This document shows positions 19,101 to 25,926 of a stretch of DNA of 32,938 bases, piece after piece. A model generated the notes under the pieces. It was not told the DNA's origin, made no database searches, and saw only the letters and a program-made list of their open reading frames with translations. Source of the DNA: JAZDJP01 sp043803805 (GTDB lineage Bacteria; Planctomycetota; JAZDJP01). The position numbers were made by a program, and so were the translations under genes. Each line of letters opens with the position of its first letter. Positions within the stretch are counted from its first letter, which is position 1. Location: assembly GCA_043803805.1 (NCBI GenBank), contig JAZDJP010000142.1, forward strand, positions 1-32,938, given 5' to 3'.

Positions 19101-19138
19101 TGCGACGAAACGATGGCGCCCTGACCGCCACGCCATGA
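16112..19138 (+). CDS. Polytopic membrane domain fused to GH10 (endo-xylanase-like) domain
   Basis: 1008 aa. Residues about 12-435 are strongly hydrophobic with perhaps ten membrane segments. They are followed by a soluble stretch (about 447-580; INAHTPLDALVLTPPHPGGF) like the tail of large bacterial membrane proteins of the DUF6798 kind. From about 585 a GH10 protein begins: first a small beta-domain (RKGDVTLRLLAEDGRPL), then the barrel. WQVVNEKN places the acid/base candidate at Glu766, and VHVTEFATEE places the nucleophile candidate at Glu865. NLWGIGPENW and LLDKNLQPKPAFQALK are typical of GH10 C-termini. A short beta-rich tail ends the protein. Catalysis is plausible because both glutamates are present. 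The fusion would tether a xylanase-like enzyme to the membrane. The start lacks a good ribosome site. Confidence 0.85.
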   Translation: MPRFQFLSPRIRRVALPAACLLPALLQMSLAGYDLGAGNQTIQIPFLKRLADPGLFPRDLMVNTTLGTYPSVFFRILAPMLSLMRLDALYFVLHLATAAAVFGGLIALARAMFERTGPGIVAGIMILAGHHRALAGDVLYSTGFTPTGMALPLALFTLVLFYRGWHLSAFVGAGIVFDVHALTGGYVFLFLAAGVLANSRETGWRNIVLYFTCFCAASLPVLPAIFGAPPAGPGWTDILMLRSGHQILPGNAWRDGNPDIPRLALILGLAVLALSHPAPAVPRRTTFSFGITALILLAIGAAAAEFVPIPTLLKAQLLRSSRLLLVLALLVIANGIWRGWRRPFETSPGIPKWTRWIAFAAATLLLAVLALPSLLPCLPVVFAAAVMAMLAAGRISVPQAIVTAGAASIVLAAHMTIHFPLAANPGRLLPRLAGVPMPSPRDDPWTDLQRWINAHTPLDALVLTPPHPGGFRIHSDRSVVAEWRDGTQMFFNPAFGTLWRDRMKALGADPRGGIAAGERPIHERKDPEILALARRFGATHIVLPARDGPPRRMRRLYTNGTWAVYLPEITSAPPPAGPPPPHGVIDGARWREEERFFQTVVLGNIEKHRKGDVTLRLLAEDGRPLQDAAWEIRQVRNSFSFSCSLPFFVTPKKKGARHGDYMPPPVREGQLAKFLEVFNASLIPFSGKWFYIEPEDGVREYEDLDKYVDWCARNGITMEYHFVSGYAPDWLNALPPLEKTKRFEQHAADLIARYGRRIRYWQVVNEKNLLHESPPVFARFRKDAPEAKLGWSDCARFWSPEKSPRRERDILRGMDALKWLKSKGVTPDFFGFHGHRPFGLWADSREIYEAFDAFAKEGVKVHVTEFATEENHAIEGPLRTGKFSPELQAEYYARLFTITYSHPAVELVNLWGIGPENWIAGSGLLDKNLQPKPAFQALKKLLRETWMTNVSGRTGLDGMISFRGFHGDYAISAALPSGEILKGTFAVTPGAPGQWVLRRNDGALTATP

Positions 19139-19176
19139 AAATTGCATCCGCGCGAAACATCGGGTAGGATACTCTC

Positions 19177-19656
19177 ATGCCCGGCGAATCGAAGAAAAAC
19201 GCAACGCGGTCCGTCGCCACCAACCGGAAGGCCTCGTTCGCCTACCACATCCTCGAGAAATTCGAGGCGGGGATCGTCCTCACCGGGACGGAGGTGAAAA
19301 GCCTCCGGACCGGCCACGCGGGCCTCGCCGAATGTTTCGGCCGGGTGAAGAACGGCGAGATCTTCCTCCACGGCATGCACATCCCCCCGTACGAGGCGGG
19401 AAATATCCGCAACCACGACCCCTACCGGGAGCGGAAAATCCTCCTTCACAGGCGGCAGATGACGCAGCTGGCGGCGAAAGTCCGGGAACGGGGATTCACC
19501 CTGGTGCCCCTCTCGGTTTATTTCAAGGACGGTTTCGCCAAGGTGGAAATCGCCCTGGCCAAGGGGAAATCCCATTTCGACAAGCGCGAGGCCATCCGGG
19601 GCCGGGCGGCGAAGGAGGAGGCGGCGCGGGAATTGGGGACGAGGAGGGAACGGTGA
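19177..19656 (+). CDS. smpB: SsrA-binding protein SmpB
   Basis: 159 aa, normal length. SmpB binds tmRNA (SsrA) and delivers it to stalled ribosomes for trans-translation. Diagnostic blocks are present: NRKASFAYHILEKFEAGI near the N-terminus, LTGTEVKSLRTGHAGL, HIPPYEAGN, RERKILLHR and LVPLSVYFKDG, with a basic C-terminal tail. ATG at 19177 follows GGTAGGAT. It lies 38 bp after the GH10 fusion gene on the same strand. No tmRNA gene was recognised in the window. Confidence 0.97.
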   Translation: MPGESKKNATRSVATNRKASFAYHILEKFEAGIVLTGTEVKSLRTGHAGLAECFGRVKNGEIFLHGMHIPPYEAGNIRNHDPYRERKILLHRRQMTQLAAKVRERGFTLVPLSVYFKDGFAKVEIALAKGKSHFDKREAIRGRAAKEEAARELGTRRER

Positions 19657-19709
19657 AGCGTGAATCGTGGTTCGCGAGTCGCGAATCGCAACAGAGAACA
19701 GAGGAAGAA

Positions 19710-20204
19710 ATGAAATATCCCATATTAAAAGGTCGGCAGAACACTCTCCCATCAAAGGCGAAATGCCCCGTCTGTCGAAAACACAAGGTCCTGGAACCGC
19801 ACACCATGGTCATTCTCAGCGGGGACGCAATGAAACGCATCGACAAAGATGCATACAGCGGCGGCAACCATGCCGATCTTGTCGGCACGTTGAATTTGGC
19901 TTGGCATGGCGCACACGACTCCGGAGAGGGAACGGATCGGGAAACTGGATTTCTGATCCCCATCGTCGAACATGTCAAAGGGGGTATGTTCGATCTGAAT
20001 TTCTGTTCACCCAAATGCCTCCGCATCTTTCTCAACACCATCGTCGATGATTTTGAGAAACAACTCCAAAAAGAACGGAAACGACGTCCAACAACCCGGG
20101 TTCGCCATGAGATGGCCGCCATTCTCGCCGACGAGCGCCTTCTCCAGCGGATGAACCGGGGGTCCCGCGACGCCAGGAATCGAAAGGGGCGATTCGTTGA
20201 GTAA
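19710..20204 (+). CDS. Hypothetical protein with possible zinc-binding cysteines
   Basis: 164 aa. I do not recognise it. GAGGA five bases before the ATG at 19710 fixes the start. Cysteines CPVC at about residue 20 and FCSPKC in the middle could form one zinc site. A charged helix-like stretch (FEKQLQKERKRRP) and a basic C-terminus follow. Its GC content is visibly lower than that of smpB just upstream, which suggests separate acquisition. A short repeat-like tract (about 19660-19692, alternating GAATCG/GCGAGTCGCG) precedes it. The stop overlaps the start of a decayed toxin gene (20197), so it may once have been paired with that gene, although it does not look like a known antitoxin family. 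Confidence 0.65.
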   Translation: MKYPILKGRQNTLPSKAKCPVCRKHKVLEPHTMVILSGDAMKRIDKDAYSGGNHADLVGTLNLAWHGAHDSGEGTDRETGFLIPIVEHVKGGMFDLNFCSPKCLRIFLNTIVDDFEKQLQKERKRRPTTRVRHEMAAILADERLLQRMNRGSRDARNRKGRFVE

Positions 20205-20348
20205 CTTTCGCATTTTCGAAACGGACCAATTCCGAAAAGATCTGCTGCATATCGAACGGTCGGGGGCTCCCAACGTTACCGCAAAGTGGATCCGGAGCGC
20301 GGGATCGTGCTCATGACCGCCGCATCCCACCGCGGATCGGCCTACTGA
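20197..20348 (+). pseudogene. Decayed RelE/ParE-type toxin gene (internal deletion)
   Basis: Starting at TTG 20197, overlapping the preceding stop, one frame gives NFRIFETDQFRKDLLHIERS, like the N-terminus of RelE/ParE toxins. That frame stops at 20314-20316. In a different frame the segment up to the TGA at 20346-20348 gives RYRKVDPERGIVLMTAASHR and ends GSAY, like the C-terminus of the same toxins. The middle of a normal toxin of roughly 90-110 residues is missing and the frames disagree, so this is a remnant. No intact antitoxin lies beside it. Confidence 0.55.
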
Positions 20349-20368
20349 TTTCGTAAACGAACCTCGCG

Positions 20369-21628
20369 CTATCGTTTCAGATAAGCCCTCTCGACCTTGG
20401 CCAGCGCCGCGACGATATCGCGCACCTCTTTCGCGCCGTAGTTCTCGTGAAAGTAGATTACGAAATGGCTGTCGAGAATTTGCTCGGTATTGGGAACGTC
20501 GAGCTTCGGCCGGGACGGCCCCTTGTACAACGGGCAGGTCCAGGGGCAACCGGTCTTGCCGTAGGTCTGCCGCTCCAGGAACCAGGGCCGTTTGGGAGAA
20601 GGCTCGGTGTAGCGCGCATCCACGGGAAGCCCCTCGGCGGCAACCGCCGCGGCAAATTGCGCCTTGTTGACCGTGAGCCTGGACGTGTCCACACACACGC
20701 GCAAAAACCAGTAGACGCCCTCGGTATGAGGAAGCTCCCGCCCGAGCGAGACGGCCTTGAGACCTTTCAATCCTTCGATGATCTTACCGGCCACCTTGCG
20801 ACGCTTGACGATGATCCTGGGAAGCTTCTTGAGTTGCTCGCGTCCGATGGCCGCGGCCAGGTCGTTCTGATTGCAATTCAGCCCCATGACCACGTTGTCG
20901 GTAACGCCCTTGAGATTAAACGGTTTGCCGCGATCGCTGAAGCGCTTGATCCGCCAGATCAGATCCTCGTTGCGGGTGTAGACCACCCCCCCCTGCGCGC
21001 CGGTGCTATGATGCTTGCCGCTCATGGTCGAGAAGGCCGCCACATCCCCGATGGTGCCGACGAGACGCCCCTTGTAACGCGCGCCATGCGCCTGGGCGAC
21101 GTCTTCAATGACCGGAATCCCGCGCGCGCGCGCGAGCTTCATGATGGGATCCATGTCCGCGGGTTCGCCGGCGATATGCGCAACGACGATGGCCGCCGTG
21201 CGTTCGGAAAGCACTTTTGCGATCTGCTCCGGACCGGTGTTGAAGGACCCCGGCGCGCAATCGGCCACGATCGGCACGAGGTTGAGCATGGGCACGGGCA
21301 TGAGCCCGCCCGGATCGGTGACCGACGGAACCACCACCTCGCGAGCCACGTCGATCCGCAAACCGCCCAGCGCGCAAAAAACCGCGTTGGTTCCGGAATT
21401 CACCGCAACGGCATAGCCGCCGCCGTGGAAGACCGCAAACTCGGCCTCGTAGGCCTTCTGCTCGGGACCGTTATAGCTGAAGGCATTCCCGGACTTGATG
21501 CTCGCGTCAAAAACACGCATGGCCGCGCGTTTCTCTTCCCGGCCGATGAGCCTCCGCGGAGGCATGGGCGTCGTACGGACTTTGGGACCTCCGTTGATGG
21601 CCAGGACATCCCGATCGCACGTTGGCAT
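20369..21628 (-). CDS. DegT/DnrJ/EryC1/StrS-type PLP aminotransferase
   Basis: 419 aa. The family transfers amino groups to keto-sugars or keto-cyclitols with PLP. The internal-aldimine lysine is seen as Lys205 in SGKHHSTGAQGG, and Asp176 (IEDVAQAHG) should contact the PLP ring nitrogen. The N-terminal NGGPKVR and AVNSGTNAVFCAL (about residue 75) are typical. ATG at 21628 has GGGGGAG upstream. A TTGACA (21691-21696) lies upstream but no convincing -10 was found. No nucleotide-sugar biosynthesis genes sit next to it, so the substrate cannot be told; amino-sugar or aminocyclitol formation is the general expectation. The downstream neighbour is the toxin remnant on the opposite strand. Confidence 0.9.
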   Translation of the reverse strand: MPTCDRDVLAINGGPKVRTTPMPPRRLIGREEKRAAMRVFDASIKSGNAFSYNGPEQKAYEAEFAVFHGGGYAVAVNSGTNAVFCALGGLRIDVAREVVVPSVTDPGGLMPVPMLNLVPIVADCAPGSFNTGPEQIAKVLSERTAAIVVAHIAGEPADMDPIMKLARARGIPVIEDVAQAHGARYKGRLVGTIGDVAAFSTMSGKHHSTGAQGGVVYTRNEDLIWRIKRFSDRGKPFNLKGVTDNVVMGLNCNQNDLAAAIGREQLKKLPRIIVKRRKVAGKIIEGLKGLKAVSLGRELPHTEGVYWFLRVCVDTSRLTVNKAQFAAAVAAEGLPVDARYTEPSPKRPWFLERQTYGKTGCPWTCPLYKGPSRPKLDVPNTEQILDSHFVIYFHENYGAKEVRDIVAALAKVERAYLKR

Positions 21629-21869
21629 GATGGGCGCTCCCCCCGTGAATGTTTACGACGGACCTTCATGGTGATGCCTCGACCACATTTGTCAAGAAAA
21701 TTTGATCACAAGCAAGTTCACGGCGAATCGCTCACGGGTTGGGTACCTGGGCGTTGCGCTGGTAGTACCAGTCGGCCGCGTCGTGGTAGTCCTTCTCCGG
21801 AGGACTTCCCGTGCGGCCGGTGGGACACAACCTTGACCGCCGCCCATCCTCCCGGTATTCTCCCCTCCC
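21629..21869. other. Divergent intergenic region
   Basis: 241 bp between the aminotransferase and tadA starts. It contains a possible -35 (TTGACA, 21691-21696, minus strand). On the minus strand, up to about 21810, there is a short open tail ending DYHDAADWYYQRNAQVPNP then TGA (near 21732); it may be the end of a lost gene. No RNA gene or strong hairpin was seen. Confidence 0.35.
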
Positions 21870-22367
21870 ATGAGCACTATGCGCACTCGCGACGAACGAT
21901 TCATGCGCGCGGCCCTCGAGGAGGCCCGGAAGGCATTTGCCAAAGGCGAGGCGCCCATCGGGGCGGTCGCGGTGCGCGGCAACCGGATCGTCGGGCGGGG
22001 CCACAACCGCCGGAACGCCCTCCGGGACGTCACCGCCCACGCCGAGATGATGTGCCTCAGGGATCTCTCCCGGCGGCGCGGGCTCGATTTCACCCTCTCC
22101 GACGTGACGATCTACTCCACCCTCGAACCCTGCGCGATGTGCTCCGGGGCGATGATCCACTACCGGGTGCGCCGGTGCGTGTACGGGGAACGGGATGTTC
22201 TTCTCGGGGCGGCGGGGAGCGCCATGGCCATTCTCAACCGCTCCCGCGTCGCGGTCCGTGGCGGCATCCTCCGGGCGGAATGCCGGGTGATCCTCCTCGA
22301 TTTCTTCCGGCGGGAACTCGGCCGGAGGTCCGTCCGGTGGAAGGACATCGCATTACCCGCGCGATAG
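21870..22367 (+). CDS. tadA: tRNA-specific adenosine deaminase TadA
   Basis: 165 aa. TadA deaminates A34 to inosine in tRNA-Arg(ACG) for wobble decoding. The zinc deaminase motifs are complete: His57-Ala-Glu59 (TAHAEM) and Pro87-Cys88-Ala-Met-Cys91. GEAPIGAVAV and GHNRRN near the N-terminus and FFRREL near the C-terminus are typical of TadA rather than of cytidine deaminases. ATG at 21870 lacks a clear ribosome site; ATG 21879 is an alternative. It converges with the unknown gene at 22371, with three bases between the two stops and no visible terminator. Confidence 0.95.
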   Translation: MSTMRTRDERFMRAALEEARKAFAKGEAPIGAVAVRGNRIVGRGHNRRNALRDVTAHAEMMCLRDLSRRRGLDFTLSDVTIYSTLEPCAMCSGAMIHYRVRRCVYGERDVLLGAAGSAMAILNRSRVAVRGGILRAECRVILLDFFRRELGRRSVRWKDIALPAR

Positions 22368-22370
22368 TCC

Positions 22371-22952
22371 TCACCCGCATCCGCATGCAGACCCCTGCGC
22401 GATCCCCCGTATCGCTGACCGAATGATTCGCCTGTATTGACGTCGGCCGGCCTTTCGAGCAAGTCCGCGCAGAAATGCGGATACCGCGGGTTTTCCCTTT
22501 GGATGATCATGCGCGTAGTGGGCCAGCCCGTGAAGTGCGCTTTTCACCCCCTCCTCACAATTGGCTTCACACGCTACCGTTTCGAGAATCCGTTTTGCCT
22601 CCTTGGTTGCGAGATGATCGCCCAGGAAGTCGCCGAGTTTCCAGAGACCGAGCGCGCGGTTGTGATTTGCGCGTAACATGATCAATTCAACCGTCTTGAG
22701 AATGCGCGTCCTGACCGGCCGCTTGAAATCGTCCCACACGTCTTCGAGCCACATGCCCAGATTCCACATCGCCCTGCCGGAAGAAATGATCTGCGGCGAC
22801 TCCACGACGGCAAGAACCGTTGGCGTGTTGCCGGGCCGGAGTGATAAAGGATGCTCATTCAGCGACGCATCGTACAGCCACGCGCTGTCGCTGGATTTCC
22901 ATCGCCTGATTACTTTTTCAACGCGCGTCATCAATGTTTTTCGATTCGCCAT
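22371..22952 (-). CDS. Hypothetical protein
   Basis: 193 aa. I do not recognise it. It is rich in charged and aromatic residues and predicted mostly helical by eye (RVEKVIRRWKSSDSAWLYD, GLWKLGDFLGDHLATKEAKR), possibly a repeat-type helical scaffold. There is no signal peptide or membrane segment. AGGA about seven bases before ATG 22952 supports the start. Base composition is lower in GC than that of the flanking tadA and ftsY, so transfer is likely. It ends SACGCG, with two cysteines near the C-terminus. Confidence 0.6.
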   Translation of the reverse strand: MANRKTLMTRVEKVIRRWKSSDSAWLYDASLNEHPLSLRPGNTPTVLAVVESPQIISSGRAMWNLGMWLEDVWDDFKRPVRTRILKTVELIMLRANHNRALGLWKLGDFLGDHLATKEAKRILETVACEANCEEGVKSALHGLAHYAHDHPKGKPAVSAFLRGLARKAGRRQYRRIIRSAIRGIAQGSACGCG

Positions 22953-22987
22953 TCTCTTTCCTTTTCTCCCTCGGCAATCTGTAATTT

Positions 22988-23066
22988 AGACTCGGTGACT
23001 CGCTGACTCGCCGACTCTTCTCCCCGACTCCCAGACTCTCAAACTCCAGGACTCCCGGACTCTTTT
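22988..23066. repeat. GACTC-rich degenerate tandem tract
   Basis: About nine GACTC or near-GACTC units occur in 79 bp. A 20-bp stretch at 22997-23016 is identical to 28480-28499. The left part is non-coding; the right part supplies the last codons and stop of ftsY (KESGSPGV then TGA). Confidence 0.65.
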
Positions 23067-23986
23067 CCTCCAAGAAGCGCCTCCACGAACGCCGCCGGGT
23101 CGAAGGGGGCGATGGCGTCCATCGTCTCGCCGAGCCCCACGAATTTCACGGGAAGCCCCGTCTCCTCCTCGATGCCGAGCACCACGCCGCCCCTGGCGGT
23201 CCCGTCGAGTTTCGTGAGGAAAAGTCCCGTCACCCCGACCGCGGCCTTGAACTGTTTCGCCTGCGCGACCGCGTTCTGCCCGGTTGTCCCGTCCAACACC
23301 AGAATCACCTCGTGCGGCGCCCCCGGCACCACCTTTCCCAGGACGCGCACCACCTTCCCCAGTTCCTCCATGAGGTTCGTCTTGGTGTGGAGCCGTCCCG
23401 CCGTGTCCACGACGAGAACGTCCTTCTTCCGGGCGATCGCCGCCTGGGCGGCGTCGAAGGCCACCGCGCCGGGATCCGCCCCCGATTGGGAACGGATGAG
23501 GTCCGTTCCGATGCGGCCGCTCCACACCGCCAGTTGCTCGCCCGCCGCCGCCCGAAACGTGTCGCAGGCGGCCAGGAGCACCGAGCGGCCGTCGTCCTGC
23601 AGGAGTTTCGCGAGTTTGGCGATGGAGGTCGTTTTCCCGGTGCCGTTGACCCCGGCCATCACGATCACCGTCGGGGGCGTTTCGACGAGGCGGAGCCCCC
23701 GGTCCCGCGTCCCGAGGCGTCCGGCGAGTTTCCGGCGGAACGCCGCCAGGAGTTCCTCTCCCGCGGGAAGCGTCCGCGCCTCCGTCTCGAACTCCGCTAA
23801 AAGCGCCGACGTCATCGTCACGCCGACATCCGCCGCCAGAAGCGTCTCCTCCAGTTCCGCCAGGAACGCCGCGTCGAGTTTCCGCCCGCCCCGGAATATG
23901 TCCTTGAGGCGCGAAAAGAACGACCCCCGCGTCTTCTCGATCCCCCGCGTCAGGAGTTCCGGCCTCGCCTTCCGTGCGAACCACAT
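23039..23986 (-). CDS. ftsY: Signal recognition particle receptor FtsY
   Basis: 315 aa. FtsY is the SRP receptor GTPase that docks ribosome-nascent chain complexes at the membrane. Motifs: P-loop GVNGTGKTT (about 112-120), the CDTFRAAAGEQL block, DTAGR (about 194-198), TKLDGTARGG (about 258-267) and GLGE near the C-terminus. The acidic A domain is absent; only a short basic N-terminus (MWFARKARPELLTRGI) precedes the N domain. I chose ATG 23986 because GAGGGGG lies six bases before it; the ATG at 23992 abuts that site and is less likely. The final eight codons lie in a GACTC repeat. It probably belongs to the nusB-PHP block but is separated from it by a 229-bp repeat region. Confidence 0.96.
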   Translation of the reverse strand: MWFARKARPELLTRGIEKTRGSFFSRLKDIFRGGRKLDAAFLAELEETLLAADVGVTMTSALLAEFETEARTLPAGEELLAAFRRKLAGRLGTRDRGLRLVETPPTVIVMAGVNGTGKTTSIAKLAKLLQDDGRSVLLAACDTFRAAAGEQLAVWSGRIGTDLIRSQSGADPGAVAFDAAQAAIARKKDVLVVDTAGRLHTKTNLMEELGKVVRVLGKVVPGAPHEVILVLDGTTGQNAVAQAKQFKAAVGVTGLFLTKLDGTARGGVVLGIEEETGLPVKFVGLGETMDAIAPFDPAAFVEALLGGKESGSPGV

Positions 23987-24016
23987 AACCATCCCCCTCT
24001 CGGATAATCCTGTCCC

Positions 24017-24190
24017 AACCCGGCATTGCCGAAACCAAACAAGACTACATCATCAGCGCCGATCATGCTTGTCCTTATGAACATCCGTTCATGGTGAGCA
24101 TTCCATAAAAACTAAAATAAATGTCGAACCACGAACCATGAGCGATGGCTCATCCTTCGACACGCTCAGGATGAGAGGTTTGATCACTTC
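24017..24190. repeat. Dispersed intergenic repeat, family 1 (copy 3)
   Basis: This matches, in order, the left part (AACCCGGCAT-like start), the TCCGTTCATGGTGAGCATTC part and the final hairpin part of the 1419-1680 tract. The terminal hairpin has arms CTCATCCT (24149-24156) and AGGATGAG (24168-24175). It lies between the PHP gene and ftsY. It looks like a single full copy, whereas 1419-1680 looks like two overlapping partial copies. Confidence 0.7.
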
Positions 24191-24210
24191 GAAAACCATA
24201 CAAGAGCCTA

Positions 24211-24238
24211 ATTCATCATTCCGCATTCATCATTCTGC
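24211..24238. repeat. 14-bp tandem repeat at the 3' end of the PHP gene
   Basis: Two 14-bp units (24211-24224 and 24225-24238) differ at one base. Read on the minus strand, one unit encodes the last residues (MMNAE) and the next provides the TGA stop of the PHP-domain gene. Confidence 0.6.
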
Positions 24239-25040
24239 ATTTCTTCAATTCTTCCACCGCCCCCACCGGCAGTTTCACCTTCCCCAGAATCGGTTCCCCG
24301 TTCCGCCGGCCGTGGCAATCGGATCCGCCCGTCGCCACGAGATGGTACCGGCGGGCCATCTTGAGGTAATGATTCTCCGCGACCGTGTCGTGACGGGGGT
24401 ACCACACCTCGAGCCCCGACAATCCCTCCGCCGCCATGGCCGCGATGACCTCGTCGTGATTGGTCACCCCCGGGTGCGCCATCACGGCGATCCCGCCAGC
24501 CTCCCGGATCCACGCGATGCCCTCCCGCCAAGAGGGATTCGTCTTGGGCACGTACCCGGGGGCGTCCTTTTTGAGCCACCGTTCGAAGGCCTCGCCCGTG
24601 CTGCGGACGTACCCCTTCCGGATCAGGATGTCCGCGACGTGAGGCCGCCCCACCGACGAACGCCCCGCCGCGAGAACCTCCTCCGCCGCGAAGGGCATCC
24701 CGAGCCGGACGAAACGCTCCGCCATCGCCACGATCCGCCGGCGCCGGACGTCCCGCACCGCGGCGAGACGTTCCGCCAGGATCGGATCCTCCGGATTGAT
24801 GAAATACCCCAGAAGATGAATCTCCTCGTCCCCGTTATAGGACGTCGTGATCTCCAGGGCCGGCAGGACCTCGACGCCGAAGGATTGCCCCGCCTCGAGC
24901 GATTCCGCCACCCCCGCCACCGTGTCGTGATCCGTGACGGCCACGATGGTGACGCCGGCCGCGCGCGCCCGGGCCATCACCTCCCGGGGGGTGTCGGTGC
25001 CGTCCGACCAATGCGTATGGACGTGAAGGTCGGCCCACAT
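24216..25040 (-). CDS. PHP-domain phosphoesterase (RNase AM/TrpH-like)
   Basis: 274 aa. The polymerase and histidinol phosphatase (PHP) fold binds metals; close relatives are 5'-3' exoribonucleases and 3',5'-nucleoside bisphosphate phosphatases. Metal-binding motifs in order: DLHVHTHWSDG (residues 4-14), VTDHDT (about 36), LEITT, GRPHVADILI, VMAHPG and GGSDCHG near the C-terminus. ATG 25040 was chosen because family members start just before DLHVHT and GGCGGA lies upstream; a TTG at 25091 would overlap nusB. The gap to nusB is 4 bp, so the two are probably cotranscribed. The C-terminal residues come from a short tandem repeat, so the natural end may have been replaced. Confidence 0.9.
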   Translation of the reverse strand: MWADLHVHTHWSDGTDTPREVMARARAAGVTIVAVTDHDTVAGVAESLEAGQSFGVEVLPALEITTSYNGDEEIHLLGYFINPEDPILAERLAAVRDVRRRRIVAMAERFVRLGMPFAAEEVLAAGRSSVGRPHVADILIRKGYVRSTGEAFERWLKKDAPGYVPKTNPSWREGIAWIREAGGIAVMAHPGVTNHDEVIAAMAAEGLSGLEVWYPRHDTVAENHYLKMARRYHLVATGGSDCHGRRNGEPILGKVKLPVGAVEELKKCRMMNAE

Positions 25041-25044
25041 GGAT

Positions 25045-25467
25045 TTATCCGCCGTCCGCCGGCGCGGGGCCTTCGCGGGCGATTTTGTCAAGGACTCCGT
25101 TCACGAACGCCGACGACCCGGCGTCCCCGTAGAGCCGGGCGAGCGCGATGGCCTCGTCCATGACCGCCGCCGGGGGAACCTCCCCGCCGCCCATGAGCAA
25201 TTCCCACACCCCGACGCGGAGGATGTTGCGATCCACCCCCGCCATGCGTTCGAGCGTCCAGTGCTCCGCGACGGCCCGGAGCCGCGTGTCAATCACCTCG
25301 CGCTGTTCCCGCACTCCCGTGATGATCCGGCGGGCGTAATCGGCCACCTCCGGCACGCGGCTGGCGTTGGCGAGATATTCGTCAAGATCCACGGTCGCCT
25401 CCCCGCGGATGTCCAGCATGTACAGGAATTTGACCGCGGTGGCGCGGGCGAGGGTGCGACGTTTCAT
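25045..25467 (-). CDS. nusB: Transcription antitermination factor NusB
   Basis: 140 aa. NusB joins NusE (S10) on boxA RNA for rRNA antitermination. Typical blocks: RRTLARATAVKFLYMLDIRG at the N-terminus, AVAEHWTLERMAGVDRNILRVGVWELL in the middle, and PAAVMDEAIALARLYGD with FVNGVLDKIA at the C-terminus. The ATG at 25467 lies three bases after the stop of the PIN-domain gene, with GGGGA about eight bases upstream. The first 74 bp are repeated 903 bp upstream (26297-26370), where a stronger ribosome site precedes the copy. The present start may therefore be a rebuilt one. Full length and intact. Confidence 0.95.
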   Translation of the reverse strand: MKRRTLARATAVKFLYMLDIRGEATVDLDEYLANASRVPEVADYARRIITGVREQREVIDTRLRAVAEHWTLERMAGVDRNILRVGVWELLMGGGEVPPAAVMDEAIALARLYGDAGSSAFVNGVLDKIAREGPAPADGG

Positions 25468-25470
25468 GAA

Positions 25471-25926
25471 TTACATCCCCGATTTCTCCCAATACGCCCG
25501 GAATGCGCCCAGAAATTCCGCCGGCGTGAAAATGGGTTTTGGGAAATACGCCTTCACGGCGGCCGCGTGAAAATGCCGGGTATCCAACGACACCAGGAAA
25601 TCCACATCTCCCCCCAAGGCGGCCGCCAAAATCGGCGCGTCGTCCACATGAATCACCTTTTCCGCCCGCGACACGTCCTCCGGAACCGGGTCGTCCACGA
25701 CATCCGGGGCCAGGTTCCGGACGAAGTGCCGGAACCCCTCCGCGAGCACCGGAAACTTCGCCTCCAAGGTCCGATCCGCCTCCACGAGCACCTGCCGGCT
25801 CATGACGATCCGTATCTCCTCCGCCTCGCCAAGATCCAGGATCGCGGCGGACGCCCCCGTGCGGGAGGCGACACCCGCGATGATCACGTTCGCATCCAGG
25901 AAGACCCGCCAGCGGTCACTTGCCAT
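25471..25926 (-). CDS. PIN-domain ribonuclease toxin (VapC-like/COG1569 type)
   Basis: 151 aa. PIN toxins cleave RNA using a cluster of acidic residues. Here Asp11 (FLDANVIIAG), Glu49 (VLVEADRTL), Asp95/Asp96 (HVDDAPILAAAL) and Asp115 (SLDTRHF) fit the four-acid pattern. ATG 25926 is chosen; a GTG at 25935 is also possible. The start overlaps the stop of the AbrB-type gene by 11 bp, the usual coupling of antitoxin and toxin. The stop is three bases from the nusB start, so toxin and nusB would be on one transcript. Confidence 0.88.
   Translation of the reverse strand: MASDRWRVFLDANVIIAGVASRTGASAAILDLGEAEEIRIVMSRQVLVEADRTLEAKFPVLAEGFRHFVRNLAPDVVDDPVPEDVSRAEKVIHVDDAPILAAALGGDVDFLVSLDTRHFHAAAVKAYFPKPIFTPAEFLGAFRAYWEKSGM

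Noticed and set aside
21732..21810. Minus-strand tail ending YQRNAQVPNP as a gene remnant
   Set aside because: Too short and without a recognisable family; the upstream part of the frame is antisense to tadA. Recorded only in the intergenic note.
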